Source of the DNA: FEN-1191 sp031441585
GTDB taxonomy: Bacteria > Pseudomonadota > Gammaproteobacteria > Steroidobacterales > Steroidobacteraceae
Reading direction: 5' to 3'
DNA length: 64,000 bases
Assembly (NCBI GenBank): GCA_031441585.1
Contig: JANMWZ010000010.1
Coordinates: forward strand, 25,270-89,269
Shown: positions 33,036 to 42,669 of the stretch, piece after piece
Layout of the letters: the number at the start of each line of letters is the position of its first letter
How positions within the stretch are numbered: position 1 is the stretch's first letter
Notes under the pieces: model-generated
What the model saw: the letters and a program-made list of their open reading frames with translations, nothing else
Database searches by the model: none
Told to the model about the DNA's origin: nothing
Position numbers and translations under genes: made by a program

Positions 33036-33662
33036 TCAGCGTGCCGGCACGCCATCGAAGAAATCGACGATGCCGGTCTCCAGGGAGTACTCGGCGCCCA
33101 CCACCAGCAGACCGTTGTCCTCAATCAGCTGTTCGAGGATCTCGGAGCCGTGTCGCAGGTGATAGGCCGAGACCCGGATGTTGGCGCGCACGGCGTGACG
33201 CATCAGCGCCTGATGGTCGTGACGCAGCTCAGTTTCCAGCAGTGTTTCGATCGATGGGCGCACGCGATCAACGATCGAGCGCAGGTTGCGCGAGCGTTGC
33301 TCGCTGGGGCGCTGCAGATCTTCCAGGGTTGCCTGGATGGCGCCGCATTGCGAATGTCCGAGCACTACCACCAGGCGCGTACCGTGGCGTTCGGCGGCGA
33401 ACTCGACGCTGCCTATCTGTGAAGCGGCAACCACATTGCCGGCGACACGGATCACGAACAGGTCACCCAGGCCCTGATCAAACACGATCTCGGCCGGCAC
33501 GCGTGAATCGGAGCAACCGAGGATGATGGCAAAGGGTTCCTGGCCCGCCATCAGCGCCTGGCGCCGCAGGCGACCCTGTTGTTGATCGCTGTTACGCGCT
33601 TCGGCGACAAAACGCCGGTTGCCTTCGCGCAGGCGCTCCAGCCCTGCGGCTGCCGGAATCAT
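33036..33662 (-). CDS. Beta-class carbonic anhydrase
   Basis: 208 residues of the beta carbonic anhydrase family, which interconverts CO2 and bicarbonate with a zinc ion. Ligands and the catalytic dyad are visible: Cys50, Asp52 and Arg54 in GCSDSRVP, and His103 and Cys106 in GHSQCG. The region AEIVFDQGLGDLFVIRVAGNVV is also typical. No signal peptide is present, so it should be cytoplasmic. It is transcribed in the same direction as the OsmC gene 33 bases upstream. Confidence 0.93.
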   Translation of the reverse strand: MIPAAAGLERLREGNRRFVAEARNSDQQQGRLRRQALMAGQEPFAIILGCSDSRVPAEIVFDQGLGDLFVIRVAGNVVAASQIGSVEFAAERHGTRLVVVLGHSQCGAIQATLEDLQRPSEQRSRNLRSIVDRVRPSIETLLETELRHDHQALMRHAVRANIRVSAYHLRHGSEILEQLIEDNGLLVVGAEYSLETGIVDFFDGVPAR

Positions 33663-33695
33663 CGTTACGGGCTCCCCAATGGTGAGCGCCGCACG

Positions 33696-34124
33696 TTACA
33701 GGGGTTCAAGTTTGGTGTGCAAGGTAATTTCCGCGCGCAGCAGGCGCGAGACCGGGCAGTTTGCCTTGGCCTCGGCAGCGATGCTGTCAAACTGCGCCGC
33801 AGCGATGCCAGGCACCCAGGCTTCGGTCTCGAGGTGAACTCTGGAAATGGTCCAGGCGCCATCGATCTGCTGCAGCGTCACAGTGGCCTGCGTGGCCAGA
33901 CGTTTGGGCGTAAAGCCAGCCTTGCCCAGAGCGGCCGTGAGCGCCATCGTAAAACACCCGGCATGCGCAGCGGCAATCAGCTCTTCCGGGTTAGTCTGTC
34001 CGGCGGCCTCAAAGCGCGAGGCAAAAGTGTAGGGGGTCTCCTTTAGCACGCCACTGTGCGTGGCCAATGCACCGGCGCCGCTCTTGAGATCACCATGCCA
34101 GATCGCCGAACCCGTGCGTTTCAT
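33696..34124 (-). CDS. OsmC family peroxiredoxin
   Basis: 142 residues. It begins MKRTGSAIWHGDLKSGAG, the usual start of the OsmC subgroup. The reactive cysteines lie in AAHAGCFTMALTAAL and EAKANCPVSRLL. It reduces organic hydroperoxides in the cytoplasm. It differs clearly from the OsmC protein at 31.1-31.5 kb, so the two are not a recent duplication. It diverges from the sucA operon, whose upstream region (34125-34196) it shares. Confidence 0.9.
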   Translation of the reverse strand: MKRTGSAIWHGDLKSGAGALATHSGVLKETPYTFASRFEAAGQTNPEELIAAAHAGCFTMALTAALGKAGFTPKRLATQATVTLQQIDGAWTISRVHLETEAWVPGIAAAQFDSIAAEAKANCPVSRLLRAEITLHTKLEPL

Positions 34125-34196
34125 AGAATCTCCCCGCGGACGTTATTGAAGGGCAGGAAACACCCTCGTCGGCTACACTAGACTCTGGCTTATGTC

Positions 34197-37040
34197 ATGT
34201 CTACAGCCTTGAGTATGGACCCCACGCTTGCCGAATTGACCGCCTCCACGCCGCTTTCGGGCGGCAATGCCGCTTATGTTGAATTCCTGTATGAGCGCTA
34301 CCTTGAGAGTCGCGAGTCGGTCGACGCGGGTTGGCGCGCGCTGTTCGACGCGTTGCCAGCAGGTGCGCAAAGGGCAACACCCCACAGCAGCAGCGGCGCG
34401 CCAACAGTGCTTGCCGACGGTGAAAAGCAGGGCGTGGTTTCGCGCCTGGTGCAGACCTACAGCAATCGCGGCCATCTGATCGCGCGTATCGATCCTCTCG
34501 GGCTGATGCAGCGCGAACGACCTTATGTGCTCGACCCCGAGTACGTCGGGCTTACCCAGTCCGACATGGATACCGAGTTCTACACCAGCGCTCGCAACGA
34601 GTGGCTGCCGCGGCGTGCGCCACTGCGGGATATTCTGGCGCGACTTGAGCAGGTGTATTGCGGCTCGATCGGCGCCGAGTTTGCGCATGTCTCCAATACT
34701 GAAGAACGCCTGTGGTTACAGGATGAATTTCAGCTCGGCCGGGTACGCGCGCAATTCACTGTGGAAGAGCGCCGCAATATTCTCTGGCAGCTCACGGCAG
34801 CGGAGGGCCTGGAGCGCTACCTGCATACGCGCTTCGTCGGCCAGAAGCGCTTCTCGCTCGAAGGTGCTGAGGCGCTGATTGCGCTGCTCGACGATCTGGT
34901 GCAGGAAGGCGGCCGCGGCGGCGTCGAGGAATCCATCATCGGCATGGCGCATCGCGGCCGGCTGAATGTGTTGGTCAACGTGCTGGGTAAGTCGCCAGGC
35001 GATCTGTTTTCCGAGTTTGAAGGCAAGCATCACCAGCCTGTCGGCTCCGGCGATGTGAAATATCACAAGGGCTTTTCCGTTGATTTGCGCACGCCGGGCG
35101 GCAACGTGCACGTGGCACTGGCATTTAATCCCTCGCACCTTGAGATCGTCAATCCGGTAGTGGAAGGCTCGGTACGCGCGCGCCAGGAACGGCGCAACGA
35201 TGCGCGCGGCGACAAGGTGCTGCCGGTGCTGATCCACGGCGATGCCGCCTTCGCGGGGCAGGGCGTGGTCATGGAGACGCTGCAACTCTCACAGACCCGC
35301 GGTTATGGCACCGGCGGCACGATTCACGTCGTGATCAACAATCAGGTGGGCTTTACTACCAGCGATCCGCAGGACGCGCGTTCCACGCTTTATTGCAGCG
35401 ACGTCGCCAAGATGATCGAAGCGCCGATCCTGCATGTGAACGGTGATGATGCCGAGGCGGTCATTTTCACGACGCGCTTTGCGCTGCGCTACCGACAGCA
35501 GTTTCACAAGGACATCGTCATTGATCTGGTCTGCTATCGGCGCCTCGGACACAACGAGGCCGATGAGCCGGCGGCCACCCAACCACAGATGTATCAGGCA
35601 ATACGCCAGCACCCGCCGGTACGAAAACTCTACGCCGAGCGACTGGTCAGCGATGGGGTGCTGAGCGCGGCCGAAGCCTTGCAGATGGTCGAGCACTATC
35701 GCAATGCACTGGATGAAGGGCGCCATCAGTTGCACCCGTCACTCGGCATGATCGGCAACCAGTTCACGGTCGACTGGTCGCGCTATCAGCATGTCGATAC
35801 GCAGGAGTCGATCACGACCGCGCTGCCCGCTGCCAAGCTTGCGAGTCTTGGTCGGCGCATCCTGCAGTATCCCGAGGGCTTTACGCTGCATCCGCGCGTC
35901 GCCCAGATCGTTGTCAACCGCTCGAAGATGCTGGCCGGCGAACTGCCGATCGACTGGGGCTGCGCCGAGACCCTGGCCTACGCATCCCTCATCGACGCTG
36001 ATTTTGCCATCCGGCTTTCCGGGCAGGATGTTGGTCGTGGCACGTTTTTCCATCGTCACGCTGTGCTGCACGATCAGGGTTCGCCGCGTCGCTATATTCC
36101 CCTGCAGCACATCAAGGATCGGCAGCCGCGCGTCGCCATCATCGACTCGGTGCTGTCGGAGGAAGCGGTGTTGGGCTTTGAATACGGGTATTCAGCCACC
36201 AGCCCGGATTGTCTGGTGATCTGGGAAGGGCAGTTTGGAGATTTCGTCAACGGCGCACAGGTATTGATCGATCAGTTCATTTCATCTGGCGAGGCCAAGT
36301 GGGGGCGCTTCAGCGGCCTGACGCTGTTCCTGCCGCATGGCTATGAAGGGCAGGGGCCGGAACATTCTTCCGCCCGGCTCGAGCGCTTCCTGCAATTGTG
36401 TGCCGAGAACAATATGCAGGTGTGCGTGCCATCGACCCCAGCGCAGATGTTTCACATGTTGCGACGGCAGATGCTGCGGCCACTGCGCAAGCCGCTGATC
36501 GTCATGACGCCCAAGAGTCTGTTGCGCCATGAACTCTCGGTGTCGACCTTAAGCGATCTGAGCGCCGGTGGCTTCGCCAACATTATTGATGAGCTCGATG
36601 AGCTGCAGCCCGAACAGGTCGAGCGCGTGGTGTTCTGCAGCGGCAAGGTCTATTTCGATCTGCTGCGCACGCGCCGCGCGACCGGCAGCAGCAAGGTGGC
36701 ACTGGTACGCATCGAGCAGCTGTACCCGTTCCCGGTGACGGAGTATCAGGCGGTGCTGGCTCGCTATCCCAACGCCGTCGATCTGGTGTGGTGCCAGGAA
36801 GAGCCGCAAAACCAGGGCGCCTGGTACCAGATACGGCATCGTCTCGAGGATCTCGCCGGTGAGCGCCGGGCCGTGTACTACGCCGGGCGTGCCTCGGCAT
36901 CGGCGCCTGCTACGGGGCTAGCGCGCCTGCACGAGGCCGAACAGCGGCAATTGGTGCAGACCGCACTCAATGCTGACGCGGCCGAGCAGGCGGTGCGCTT
37001 GACGTCGCGTGCCACATCGCAAAAGAGGAAGAGCTCATGA
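34197..37040 (+). CDS. sucA: 2-oxoglutarate dehydrogenase E1 component
   Basis: 947 residues, the normal length. The N-terminal E2-binding segment is followed by the thiamin-diphosphate domains, with conserved GMAHRGRLNVLVNVLGKSP, SGDVKYHKG, AFNPSHLEIVNPVVEG and IHGDAAFAGQGVV. The histidine-bearing C-terminal region contains FLPHGYEGQGPEHSSARLERFLQL. It decarboxylates 2-oxoglutarate in the TCA cycle and passes the succinyl group to E2. It starts at ATG 34197 and overlaps sucB by four bases. Confidence 0.95.
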   Translation: MSTALSMDPTLAELTASTPLSGGNAAYVEFLYERYLESRESVDAGWRALFDALPAGAQRATPHSSSGAPTVLADGEKQGVVSRLVQTYSNRGHLIARIDPLGLMQRERPYVLDPEYVGLTQSDMDTEFYTSARNEWLPRRAPLRDILARLEQVYCGSIGAEFAHVSNTEERLWLQDEFQLGRVRAQFTVEERRNILWQLTAAEGLERYLHTRFVGQKRFSLEGAEALIALLDDLVQEGGRGGVEESIIGMAHRGRLNVLVNVLGKSPGDLFSEFEGKHHQPVGSGDVKYHKGFSVDLRTPGGNVHVALAFNPSHLEIVNPVVEGSVRARQERRNDARGDKVLPVLIHGDAAFAGQGVVMETLQLSQTRGYGTGGTIHVVINNQVGFTTSDPQDARSTLYCSDVAKMIEAPILHVNGDDAEAVIFTTRFALRYRQQFHKDIVIDLVCYRRLGHNEADEPAATQPQMYQAIRQHPPVRKLYAERLVSDGVLSAAEALQMVEHYRNALDEGRHQLHPSLGMIGNQFTVDWSRYQHVDTQESITTALPAAKLASLGRRILQYPEGFTLHPRVAQIVVNRSKMLAGELPIDWGCAETLAYASLIDADFAIRLSGQDVGRGTFFHRHAVLHDQGSPRRYIPLQHIKDRQPRVAIIDSVLSEEAVLGFEYGYSATSPDCLVIWEGQFGDFVNGAQVLIDQFISSGEAKWGRFSGLTLFLPHGYEGQGPEHSSARLERFLQLCAENNMQVCVPSTPAQMFHMLRRQMLRPLRKPLIVMTPKSLLRHELSVSTLSDLSAGGFANIIDELDELQPEQVERVVFCSGKVYFDLLRTRRATGSSKVALVRIEQLYPFPVTEYQAVLARYPNAVDLVWCQEEPQNQGAWYQIRHRLEDLAGERRAVYYAGRASASAPATGLARLHEAEQRQLVQTALNADAAEQAVRLTSRATSQKRKSS

Positions 37041-37744
37041 GCGTAGAAATTCGCGTGCCACAGTTGCCCGAGTCAGTCGCCGACGCGACGCTGGTGGCCT
37101 GGCGCAAGCAACCCGGTGAGAGTGTCAGCCGCGATGAAAATCTGGCTGATCTGGAGACCGATAAAGTGGTGCTGGAAGTGCCGGCGACGAGCTCCGGGGT
37201 GCTACAAGAAATTCGCATCCCGGCGGGTACCAGCGTCAAAAGCGGCGAATTGCTGGCAATTATTGCGCCTGGCCCCGTAGCGGGCGTCAAAGCCGTGGCG
37301 GCCCCTGGCGGGACCGGCGCTAAAGCTGCGGCGAGCGCCGCGCCGGCGCCGGCTGGCGGCGCGCCCGCGACGGCTGGCGCCGCGGCCGCACCCAAGCTGG
37401 GGCCGGCCGCGCAGCGGGTCGCCGAGGAGCTGGGCTTGAGCGGTTCTGTGATTGCCGCCGCCGCCAAGGGCGGGCGCGCTTCGAAATCTGATCTGATCAC
37501 CGCCGGCAAGGGTATTGCGGTGGAGCCCGTGGCCAGGCCAGTCGCCGAGCAGCCGACAGTCGCGCGCGGTGCGCGCGCCGAGCAGCGCGTGCCCATGACC
37601 CGCCTGCGCCAGCGCATCGCCGAGCGTCTGGTGAAGGCACAGTCGACCCAGGCGCTGCTGACCACCTTTAATGAAGTCGATCTGACGCAGGTCAATGAAC
37701 TGCGGGCGCGCTACAAAGAGGGTTTCGAAAAGCAGCATGCGTGA
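37037..37744 (+). CDS. sucB: Dihydrolipoyl succinyltransferase E2, N-terminal part (sucB split by a frameshift)
   Basis: 235 residues that would be the front of E2. It has the lipoyl domain with the lipoylated Lys in ADLETDKVVLEVPA (about residue 43), then an Ala/Pro-rich linker. The E1/E3-binding domain (GPAAQRVAEELGLSGSVIAA, about 117-136) follows, and then the first 60 residues of the catalytic domain (RVPMTRLRQRIAERLVKAQ). The frame stops at TGA 37742-37744 just after FEKQHA. The expected continuation (VKLGFMAFFVKAA) is in the -1 frame, so one base appears to be missing near 37738-37741. The reading frame is otherwise intact on both sides. Confidence 0.9.
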   Translation: MSVEIRVPQLPESVADATLVAWRKQPGESVSRDENLADLETDKVVLEVPATSSGVLQEIRIPAGTSVKSGELLAIIAPGPVAGVKAVAAPGGTGAKAAASAAPAPAGGAPATAGAAAAPKLGPAAQRVAEELGLSGSVIAAAAKGGRASKSDLITAGKGIAVEPVARPVAEQPTVARGARAEQRVPMTRLRQRIAERLVKAQSTQALLTTFNEVDLTQVNELRARYKEGFEKQHA

Positions 37745-38271
37745 AGCTCGGATTCATGGCTTTTTTCGTCAAGGCCGCCATCGAAGGCCTGCAGCGCTAT
37801 CCGGTGATCAATGCCTCGGTGGAGGGCACGGATATCGTCTATCACCAATACTTCGACATCGGCGTGGCGGTTTCCACCGAGCGTGGGCTCATGGTGCCGG
37901 TGCTGCGCGATGCCGATGCGCTCGATTTTGCCGGCATTGAGCGCGGTATTGCCGGTTTCTCGAAGCGCGCGCGCGAGGGCACGATTTCGCTCGATGATCT
38001 GACCGGCGGCACTTTCACCATCACCAACGGCGGCGTGTTCGGGTCCATGTTGTCGACGCCGATCGTCAATGCGCCGCAAAGCGCCATTCTCGGCATGCAC
38101 AAGACCCAGCAGCGAGCGATGGTGGTGGAAGGCGCCGTGGTAGCGCGCCCCATCATGTACCTGGCGCTCAGCTACGATCATCGCATCATCGATGGGCGCG
38201 AAGCGGTACAGTTTCTGGTAACCGTCAAAGATTGCCTGGAAGATCCGGGCCGCATGCTGCTCGGAGTGTGA
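37741..38271 (+). CDS. sucB: Dihydrolipoyl succinyltransferase E2, C-terminal catalytic part (sucB split by a frameshift)
   Basis: 176 residues that would complete E2. They contain VSTERGLMVPVLRDAD, the trimer-core region GGTFTITNGGVFGSMLSTPIVN, and the catalytic His-Asp motif SYDHRIIDGREAV near the end. The GTG at 37741 overlaps the stop of the first part as GTGA, the same arrangement used by true gene boundaries here, so reinitiation would be possible. A break 60 residues into the catalytic domain is still unlikely to be a natural gene boundary. It is most simply a one-base deletion or assembly error. Confidence 0.9.
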   Translation: MKLGFMAFFVKAAIEGLQRYPVINASVEGTDIVYHQYFDIGVAVSTERGLMVPVLRDADALDFAGIERGIAGFSKRAREGTISLDDLTGGTFTITNGGVFGSMLSTPIVNAPQSAILGMHKTQQRAMVVEGAVVARPIMYLALSYDHRIIDGREAVQFLVTVKDCLEDPGRMLLGV

Positions 38272-38275
38272 GCCT

Positions 38276-39700
38276 ATGGTGGATTTTGATGTGGTGGTGA
38301 TTGGCGGTGGCCCGGCCGGTTACCCGGCGGCGATTCGCGCCGCCCAGAACGGCCTCAAGGTGGCCTGCATCGATGGCTGGCGCAATCGCGACGGCAGCAA
38401 TGCCTTTGGCGGCACCTGTCTGAATGCCGGGTGCATTCCCTCCAAAGCGCTGCTGGAGTCTTCCGAACTGTGGCATCGGGCGCAACACGAATTCGCTGTG
38501 CACGGCATCAAGGCGAGTGGCCTGACGCTCGATCTGGCGGCCATGCAGAAACGTCGGGCCGGCATCGTCAGGAACATGACGGGCGGGATTCTCTCGTTGC
38601 TCAAGGCGGCGGGCGTCACGGCACTGGTCGGTCACGGCAGGCTGATGCCCGGACGAATGGTGGAGGTGACCGGCTTCGATGATTCGAAGCAGTCGCTGCG
38701 CGCGCGTCATGTAGTGCTCGCCAGTGGTTCGGTGCCGATGGAGCTGAAATCGCTCCCCTTCGATGGCAGGCAGATCATCGATTCCTGGGGCGCGCTCGAA
38801 CTCGAAGCTGTTCCCAAACGCCTGTGCGTCATTGGTGCCGGTGTGATTGGCCTGGAGCTTGGCAGTGTCTGGCGGCGCCTGGGCGCGCAGGTCGTGGTGC
38901 TTGAAGCGCTCGAGGCGCTGTTGCCCATGGCTGATCAGCAGGTGGCTGTCGAGGCGGCCAGGCACTTTAAAAAACTCGGGCTCGAGATCCGGCTGGGTGC
39001 AAAAGTCAGCGCTGCCAAGGCCGGCAAGGATGGCGTGGCAGTGCGTTATGCCGATAGCAAGGGCGAGCAATCGCTGATGGCTGATGTGCTGGTGGTCGCC
39101 GTGGGTCGCCGGCCGTACACGGAAGGTCTGCTGGGCGCGGCTACCGGTGTGGTAATTGACGAGCGTGGTTTCATCAAGGTGGACGACACTTGCGCAACCG
39201 GTGTGGAAAATGTCTGGGCCGTGGGCGATGTGGTACGTGGCCCCATGCTGGCGCACAAGGGTAAGGAAGAAGGCCTCGCGGTTGCCGATCGCATCGCCGG
39301 TAAATACGCGCACCTGAACTACGCGCTGATTCCTTCGGTTATCTACACCGCGCCCGAAATAGCCTGGGCAGGGCAAAGCGAACAGCAGGCGACGGCCGCC
39401 GGGGTTGCGATCAAGACCGGCGTATTTCCGTTTGCCGCCAGCGGTCGGGCGCGCGCCATGGAAGCATCCGCCGGCTTCGTGAAGATTGTCGCTGCGCAGG
39501 CCAGCGATGAAATACTGGGCGTGCACATCATCGGGCCGATGGCCGGCGAATTGATCGCTGAAGCGGTGCTGGCGATGGAGTTTCGTGGCAGTGCTGAAGA
39601 TTTGCAGCGCACCATCCACGCGCATCCGACGCTCTCGGAAGCGTTGCATGAGGCGGCGCTGGCCGCTGACAAGCGGGCGATCGACAATATCAATCGTTGA
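38276..39700 (+). CDS. lpdA: Dihydrolipoyl dehydrogenase E3
   Basis: 474 residues. The FAD site is VVVIGGGPAGYPAAIRAAQNG and the redox-active disulfide is GGTCLNAGCIPSKALL. The NAD-binding half has LCVIGAGVIGLELGSVWRRLGA. The C-terminal dimer interface contains the His-Glu pair in HAHPTLSEALHEAAL. It reoxidises the dihydrolipoyl group of E2. The gene begins four bases after the sucB fragment, confirming the sucA-sucB-lpd operon. Confidence 0.95.
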   Translation: MVDFDVVVIGGGPAGYPAAIRAAQNGLKVACIDGWRNRDGSNAFGGTCLNAGCIPSKALLESSELWHRAQHEFAVHGIKASGLTLDLAAMQKRRAGIVRNMTGGILSLLKAAGVTALVGHGRLMPGRMVEVTGFDDSKQSLRARHVVLASGSVPMELKSLPFDGRQIIDSWGALELEAVPKRLCVIGAGVIGLELGSVWRRLGAQVVVLEALEALLPMADQQVAVEAARHFKKLGLEIRLGAKVSAAKAGKDGVAVRYADSKGEQSLMADVLVVAVGRRPYTEGLLGAATGVVIDERGFIKVDDTCATGVENVWAVGDVVRGPMLAHKGKEEGLAVADRIAGKYAHLNYALIPSVIYTAPEIAWAGQSEQQATAAGVAIKTGVFPFAASGRARAMEASAGFVKIVAAQASDEILGVHIIGPMAGELIAEAVLAMEFRGSAEDLQRTIHAHPTLSEALHEAALAADKRAIDNINR

Positions 39701-39717
39701 ATCAGGAGGGACGGTGC

Positions 39718-40584
39718 ATGAGCAGTCACGATAGGTCACGGCGTGAATTCGTCGGCTGGTCCGCAGCCGCCGGGCTCGTGGCCGCCACGCGATCGAGCGC
39801 CGCCGCGCCGCTGGCAGTAGTGGAGCAGGAGGTCGCGATCAGGACCGCCGATGGCAACTGCGATGCGGCGTTCTACCATCCCGGGAAAGGCGCGCATGCC
39901 GGGGTGCTGATCTGGACCGACATCTTTGGTTTGCGTCCCGTTTTTCGTGAGTTCGGCAGGCGCCTGGCGGCATCGGGTTACGCGGTGCTCGTGCCCAATC
40001 CATTTTACCGCACGGCGAAGGCGCCGGTCTTTGGCGATATCTCCTCGTTCAATTTCGGGAATGAGGCGGATCGCGCAAAGCTGCCGCCGCTGGTTGGCCC
40101 GCTCACCGCTGCGGGCGCGGTGGAAACCGATGCCCGGGCCTTCATTGCCTTCCTCGATTCGCAGCGAACGGTGAGCAAAGCCAGGAAGATCGGCACCCAG
40201 GGTTACTGCATGGGCGGGCCGCTGGTCATGAGGACGGCGGCCGCCAACCCTGAGCGCGTGGGCGCTGGTGCGTCTTTCCACGGCGGCGGCCTGGTGACCG
40301 ACAAGCCGGATAGCCCGCACCTGCTGATTCCGAAGCTCAAGGCACAGATGTATTTTGCCATCGCCGCGAACGACGATGTACACCAGCCTGAAGCCAAGGA
40401 TACCCTGCGCACGGCCTGCGCTGCCGCGCAGGTGGTCGCGGCTATCGAAGTCTACTCAGGGGCGCAGCACGGCTGGTGCGTGCCGGATATGCCGGCGCAG
40501 AACGGCACTGCAATTTACAACAAGCCCGACGCCGAGCGCGCCTGGGGTAAGTTGCTGGAGCTGTACCGGGTAGCGCTCGCCTAG
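39718..40584 (+). CDS. Tat-exported dienelactone hydrolase family protein
   Basis: 288 residues from ATG 39718, with AGGAGGG upstream. The N-terminus has a twin-arginine signal (SRREFVGWSAAAGLVAAT), predicting export of the folded enzyme. The alpha/beta-hydrolase core shows the dienelactone hydrolase triad: Cys in QGYCMGGPLV (nucleophile elbow), Asp in IAANDDVHQPE and His in GAQHGWCVP. Substrate unknown; it follows the TCA operon by 17 bases but is not obviously related to it. Its TAG stop and the convergent relA stop share the same CTAG at 40581-40584. Confidence 0.88.
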   Translation: MSSHDRSRREFVGWSAAAGLVAATRSSAAAPLAVVEQEVAIRTADGNCDAAFYHPGKGAHAGVLIWTDIFGLRPVFREFGRRLAASGYAVLVPNPFYRTAKAPVFGDISSFNFGNEADRAKLPPLVGPLTAAGAVETDARAFIAFLDSQRTVSKARKIGTQGYCMGGPLVMRTAAANPERVGAGASFHGGGLVTDKPDSPHLLIPKLKAQMYFAIAANDDVHQPEAKDTLRTACAAAQVVAAIEVYSGAQHGWCVPDMPAQNGTAIYNKPDAERAWGKLLELYRVALA

Positions 40585-42587
40585 CCGCGGCGTTCCGCCT
40601 TAAGCACATTGGCCACGGCGCGCAGCCGTTTGAGCACCAGTCGCAGCTGGGCAAGGTCACGCACCGCAGTGCGCATCTCGATCGTGGCGATGCGATCGGC
40701 AGGATCAGTGTTGGAAGTGACCCCGGCAATACTCAGGTGTTCGAGGGCCATTACATCCGAGACGTCGCGCAATAGTCCGCGTCGATCGAAGGCCTCGACG
40801 CGAATGGTGACCGGCATCAGTAGTTCATCGCCGCTGTGCCAGTCTACTTTCAGTACCCGCTCGGGTTTGAGCGTACCCATGCGCGCCAGGCCACGACACT
40901 GAGCGGCATGAATGGTCACACCGCGACCGAGGGTAAGATACCCGGCAATCGCTTCAGGCGGCACCGGTGCGCAGCAGCGTGCCATGGTCGTGGGCAGATC
41001 GCCCACGCCTTCAATCTCAATGGCCGAGCGCGCGCGCGGCGCGGCGCGGGCCGGGCGTGCGGCACGCGCAGCCGGCGCGACTGATACGGGCGCCGCGGCC
41101 AGGCGCGTGTCGTCGACCCGCTTTGCTGCCGTGAGCGCATCCTGCTGATGAAACCAGGCGCGTACTTTCGCGCGGCTGCGACTGGAGGCCAGAAATGCAC
41201 CATCGGCAGCCAGCCAGTCGCGGCTTGGGCCACCCTTGCGGCCAGCAATGATTTCGACCAGTGCGCCGTTGCTCAGCGGTTGGGTCAGCGGTGCGATGCG
41301 CCCGTCGACTTTCGCGCCGCGGCAGCTGTGGCCAAGCTCGGTGTGCAGATGGTAGGCAAAATCGAGTGGCGTGGCGCCGCGCGGCAGGTCGACGATCTCG
41401 CCACGTGGCGTCAGCGCGTAGATGCGATCAGTGAACAGGTTGGCGCGCATTGAATCGATGAGATCACTTTCACCGCCAGTGCTGGCGGCGGGATCGAGTA
41501 CGCGGCGTGCCCACTCAATCTTGCGCTCATAGTTGGCATCGCGCCCGCCGCCTTCCTTGTAGCGCCAGTGTGCGGCGACGCCCAGCTCGGCGTACTGGTG
41601 CATTTCGGTCGTACGAATCTGGATTTCCAGGCTCTTGCCCTGCGGGCCAAGCACGGCAGTGTGAATCGAGCGATAGCTGTTGTCCTTGGGTGTGGCGATG
41701 TAGTCAGTGAATTCACCGGGCAGAATGCGCCACAGGCTGTGCACCAGGCCAAGCGCCGCGTAACACTCGCTGACGCTGGCCACCACAATGCGCACCGCGC
41801 GCACATCATAGAGCTCATCGAAGCCCAGGTGCTTGGTCTGCATTTTTCGCCAGATGCTGAAAATGTGCTTGGGGCGCCCGTACACCTGCGCGCTGACCCC
41901 GGCGCGCGCAAGTTCCGCCGTCAGCTGCTCACACACCTGCTCGATATAGTGCTCGCGATCAACGCGCCGTTCAGCAAGGCTGCTGGCAATCAGATGGTAG
42001 TTGTCAGCTTCGAGCTGGCGAAAGGCCAGGTCCTCCAGCTCCCACTTCAGGCTGCGTAGTCCTAAACGGTTGGCCAGGGGCGCATAGATTTCCCTGGTTT
42101 CGAGCGCCAGACGTTGCCGTTCCAGTTCAGGCAGCGCGCGCGCCTGACGCAGGCGCAGCAGTACCGAGGCAAGTCGCGCGACGATCAGGCGCGGATCGGC
42201 GGCAACTGCCAGCAGCATCTTGCGCAGCGCTTCGGCCTGCGCTGTACTCAGACCGCGGCTGGCATTCCAGCCGGGTGGCAAGCCGATCTCGCCGAGGCGT
42301 TCCAGTTGACTGGCGAGTCGCGCCACGTTTTCGCCAAAGCGCGTCGTGGCCGCATCGCTATTCAGACTCAGGCCTGAAGTGCGCGCCCTGGCAAGCCACG
42401 CGGCAATGGCAATGTCCGGCTCTTCGGCGATCTCTCCCACGAGTTGCGCCAGTCGTGCGCCTTCATCCGGGAGCGTCGTCGGCCACGACAGCGCTGTAAA
42501 ATGGGCGTGTGCGTCCGCCAGCGCGGCGCTGAGCCGGGCCGCGTGTGGGGCATGGTCCGCGCTGGTGATTTTAGGGATGGTTTCCAC
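40581..42587 (-). CDS. relA: RelA-type (p)ppGpp synthetase
   Basis: 668 residues if GTG 42587 is the start (VETIPKITSADH). The open frame reaches 42809, and ATG 42671 would add 28 residues but collides with the ruvC start. The N-terminal hydrolase domain lacks the HD motif (EEPDIAIAAWLARA), as in RelA. The synthetase domain is intact: YGRPKHIFSIWRKMQ, FDELYDVRAVRI, DYIATPKDNSYRSIHTAV and LEIQIRT. A TGS domain (IYALTPRGEIVDLPRGATPLDFAYHLHT), a Cys-rich segment (MARCCAPVPPEAI) and a C-terminal ACT domain follow. It makes the stringent-response alarmone on starved ribosomes. Confidence 0.9.
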   Translation of the reverse strand: METIPKITSADHAPHAARLSAALADAHAHFTALSWPTTLPDEGARLAQLVGEIAEEPDIAIAAWLARARTSGLSLNSDAATTRFGENVARLASQLERLGEIGLPPGWNASRGLSTAQAEALRKMLLAVAADPRLIVARLASVLLRLRQARALPELERQRLALETREIYAPLANRLGLRSLKWELEDLAFRQLEADNYHLIASSLAERRVDREHYIEQVCEQLTAELARAGVSAQVYGRPKHIFSIWRKMQTKHLGFDELYDVRAVRIVVASVSECYAALGLVHSLWRILPGEFTDYIATPKDNSYRSIHTAVLGPQGKSLEIQIRTTEMHQYAELGVAAHWRYKEGGGRDANYERKIEWARRVLDPAASTGGESDLIDSMRANLFTDRIYALTPRGEIVDLPRGATPLDFAYHLHTELGHSCRGAKVDGRIAPLTQPLSNGALVEIIAGRKGGPSRDWLAADGAFLASSRSRAKVRAWFHQQDALTAAKRVDDTRLAAAPVSVAPAARAARPARAAPRARSAIEIEGVGDLPTTMARCCAPVPPEAIAGYLTLGRGVTIHAAQCRGLARMGTLKPERVLKVDWHSGDELLMPVTIRVEAFDRRGLLRDVSDVMALEHLSIAGVTSNTDPADRIATIEMRTAVRDLAQLRLVLKRLRAVANVLKAERRG

Positions 42588-42669
42588 GGGGCATGGTACG
42601 GATTGGCTGTGTGGGGACGGGCGCTTCCGGCTATCATTCTGGTAATGAAGGCATACGGCAAGTCGTAGC

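Noticed and set aside
37738..37744. Programmed -1 frameshift in sucB
   Set aside because: No slippery heptamer or downstream hairpin is apparent; deletion or sequence error is simpler.
38225..39739. 504-residue minus-strand frame
   Set aside because: It is antisense to lpdA; codon-bias shadow of a GC-rich gene.
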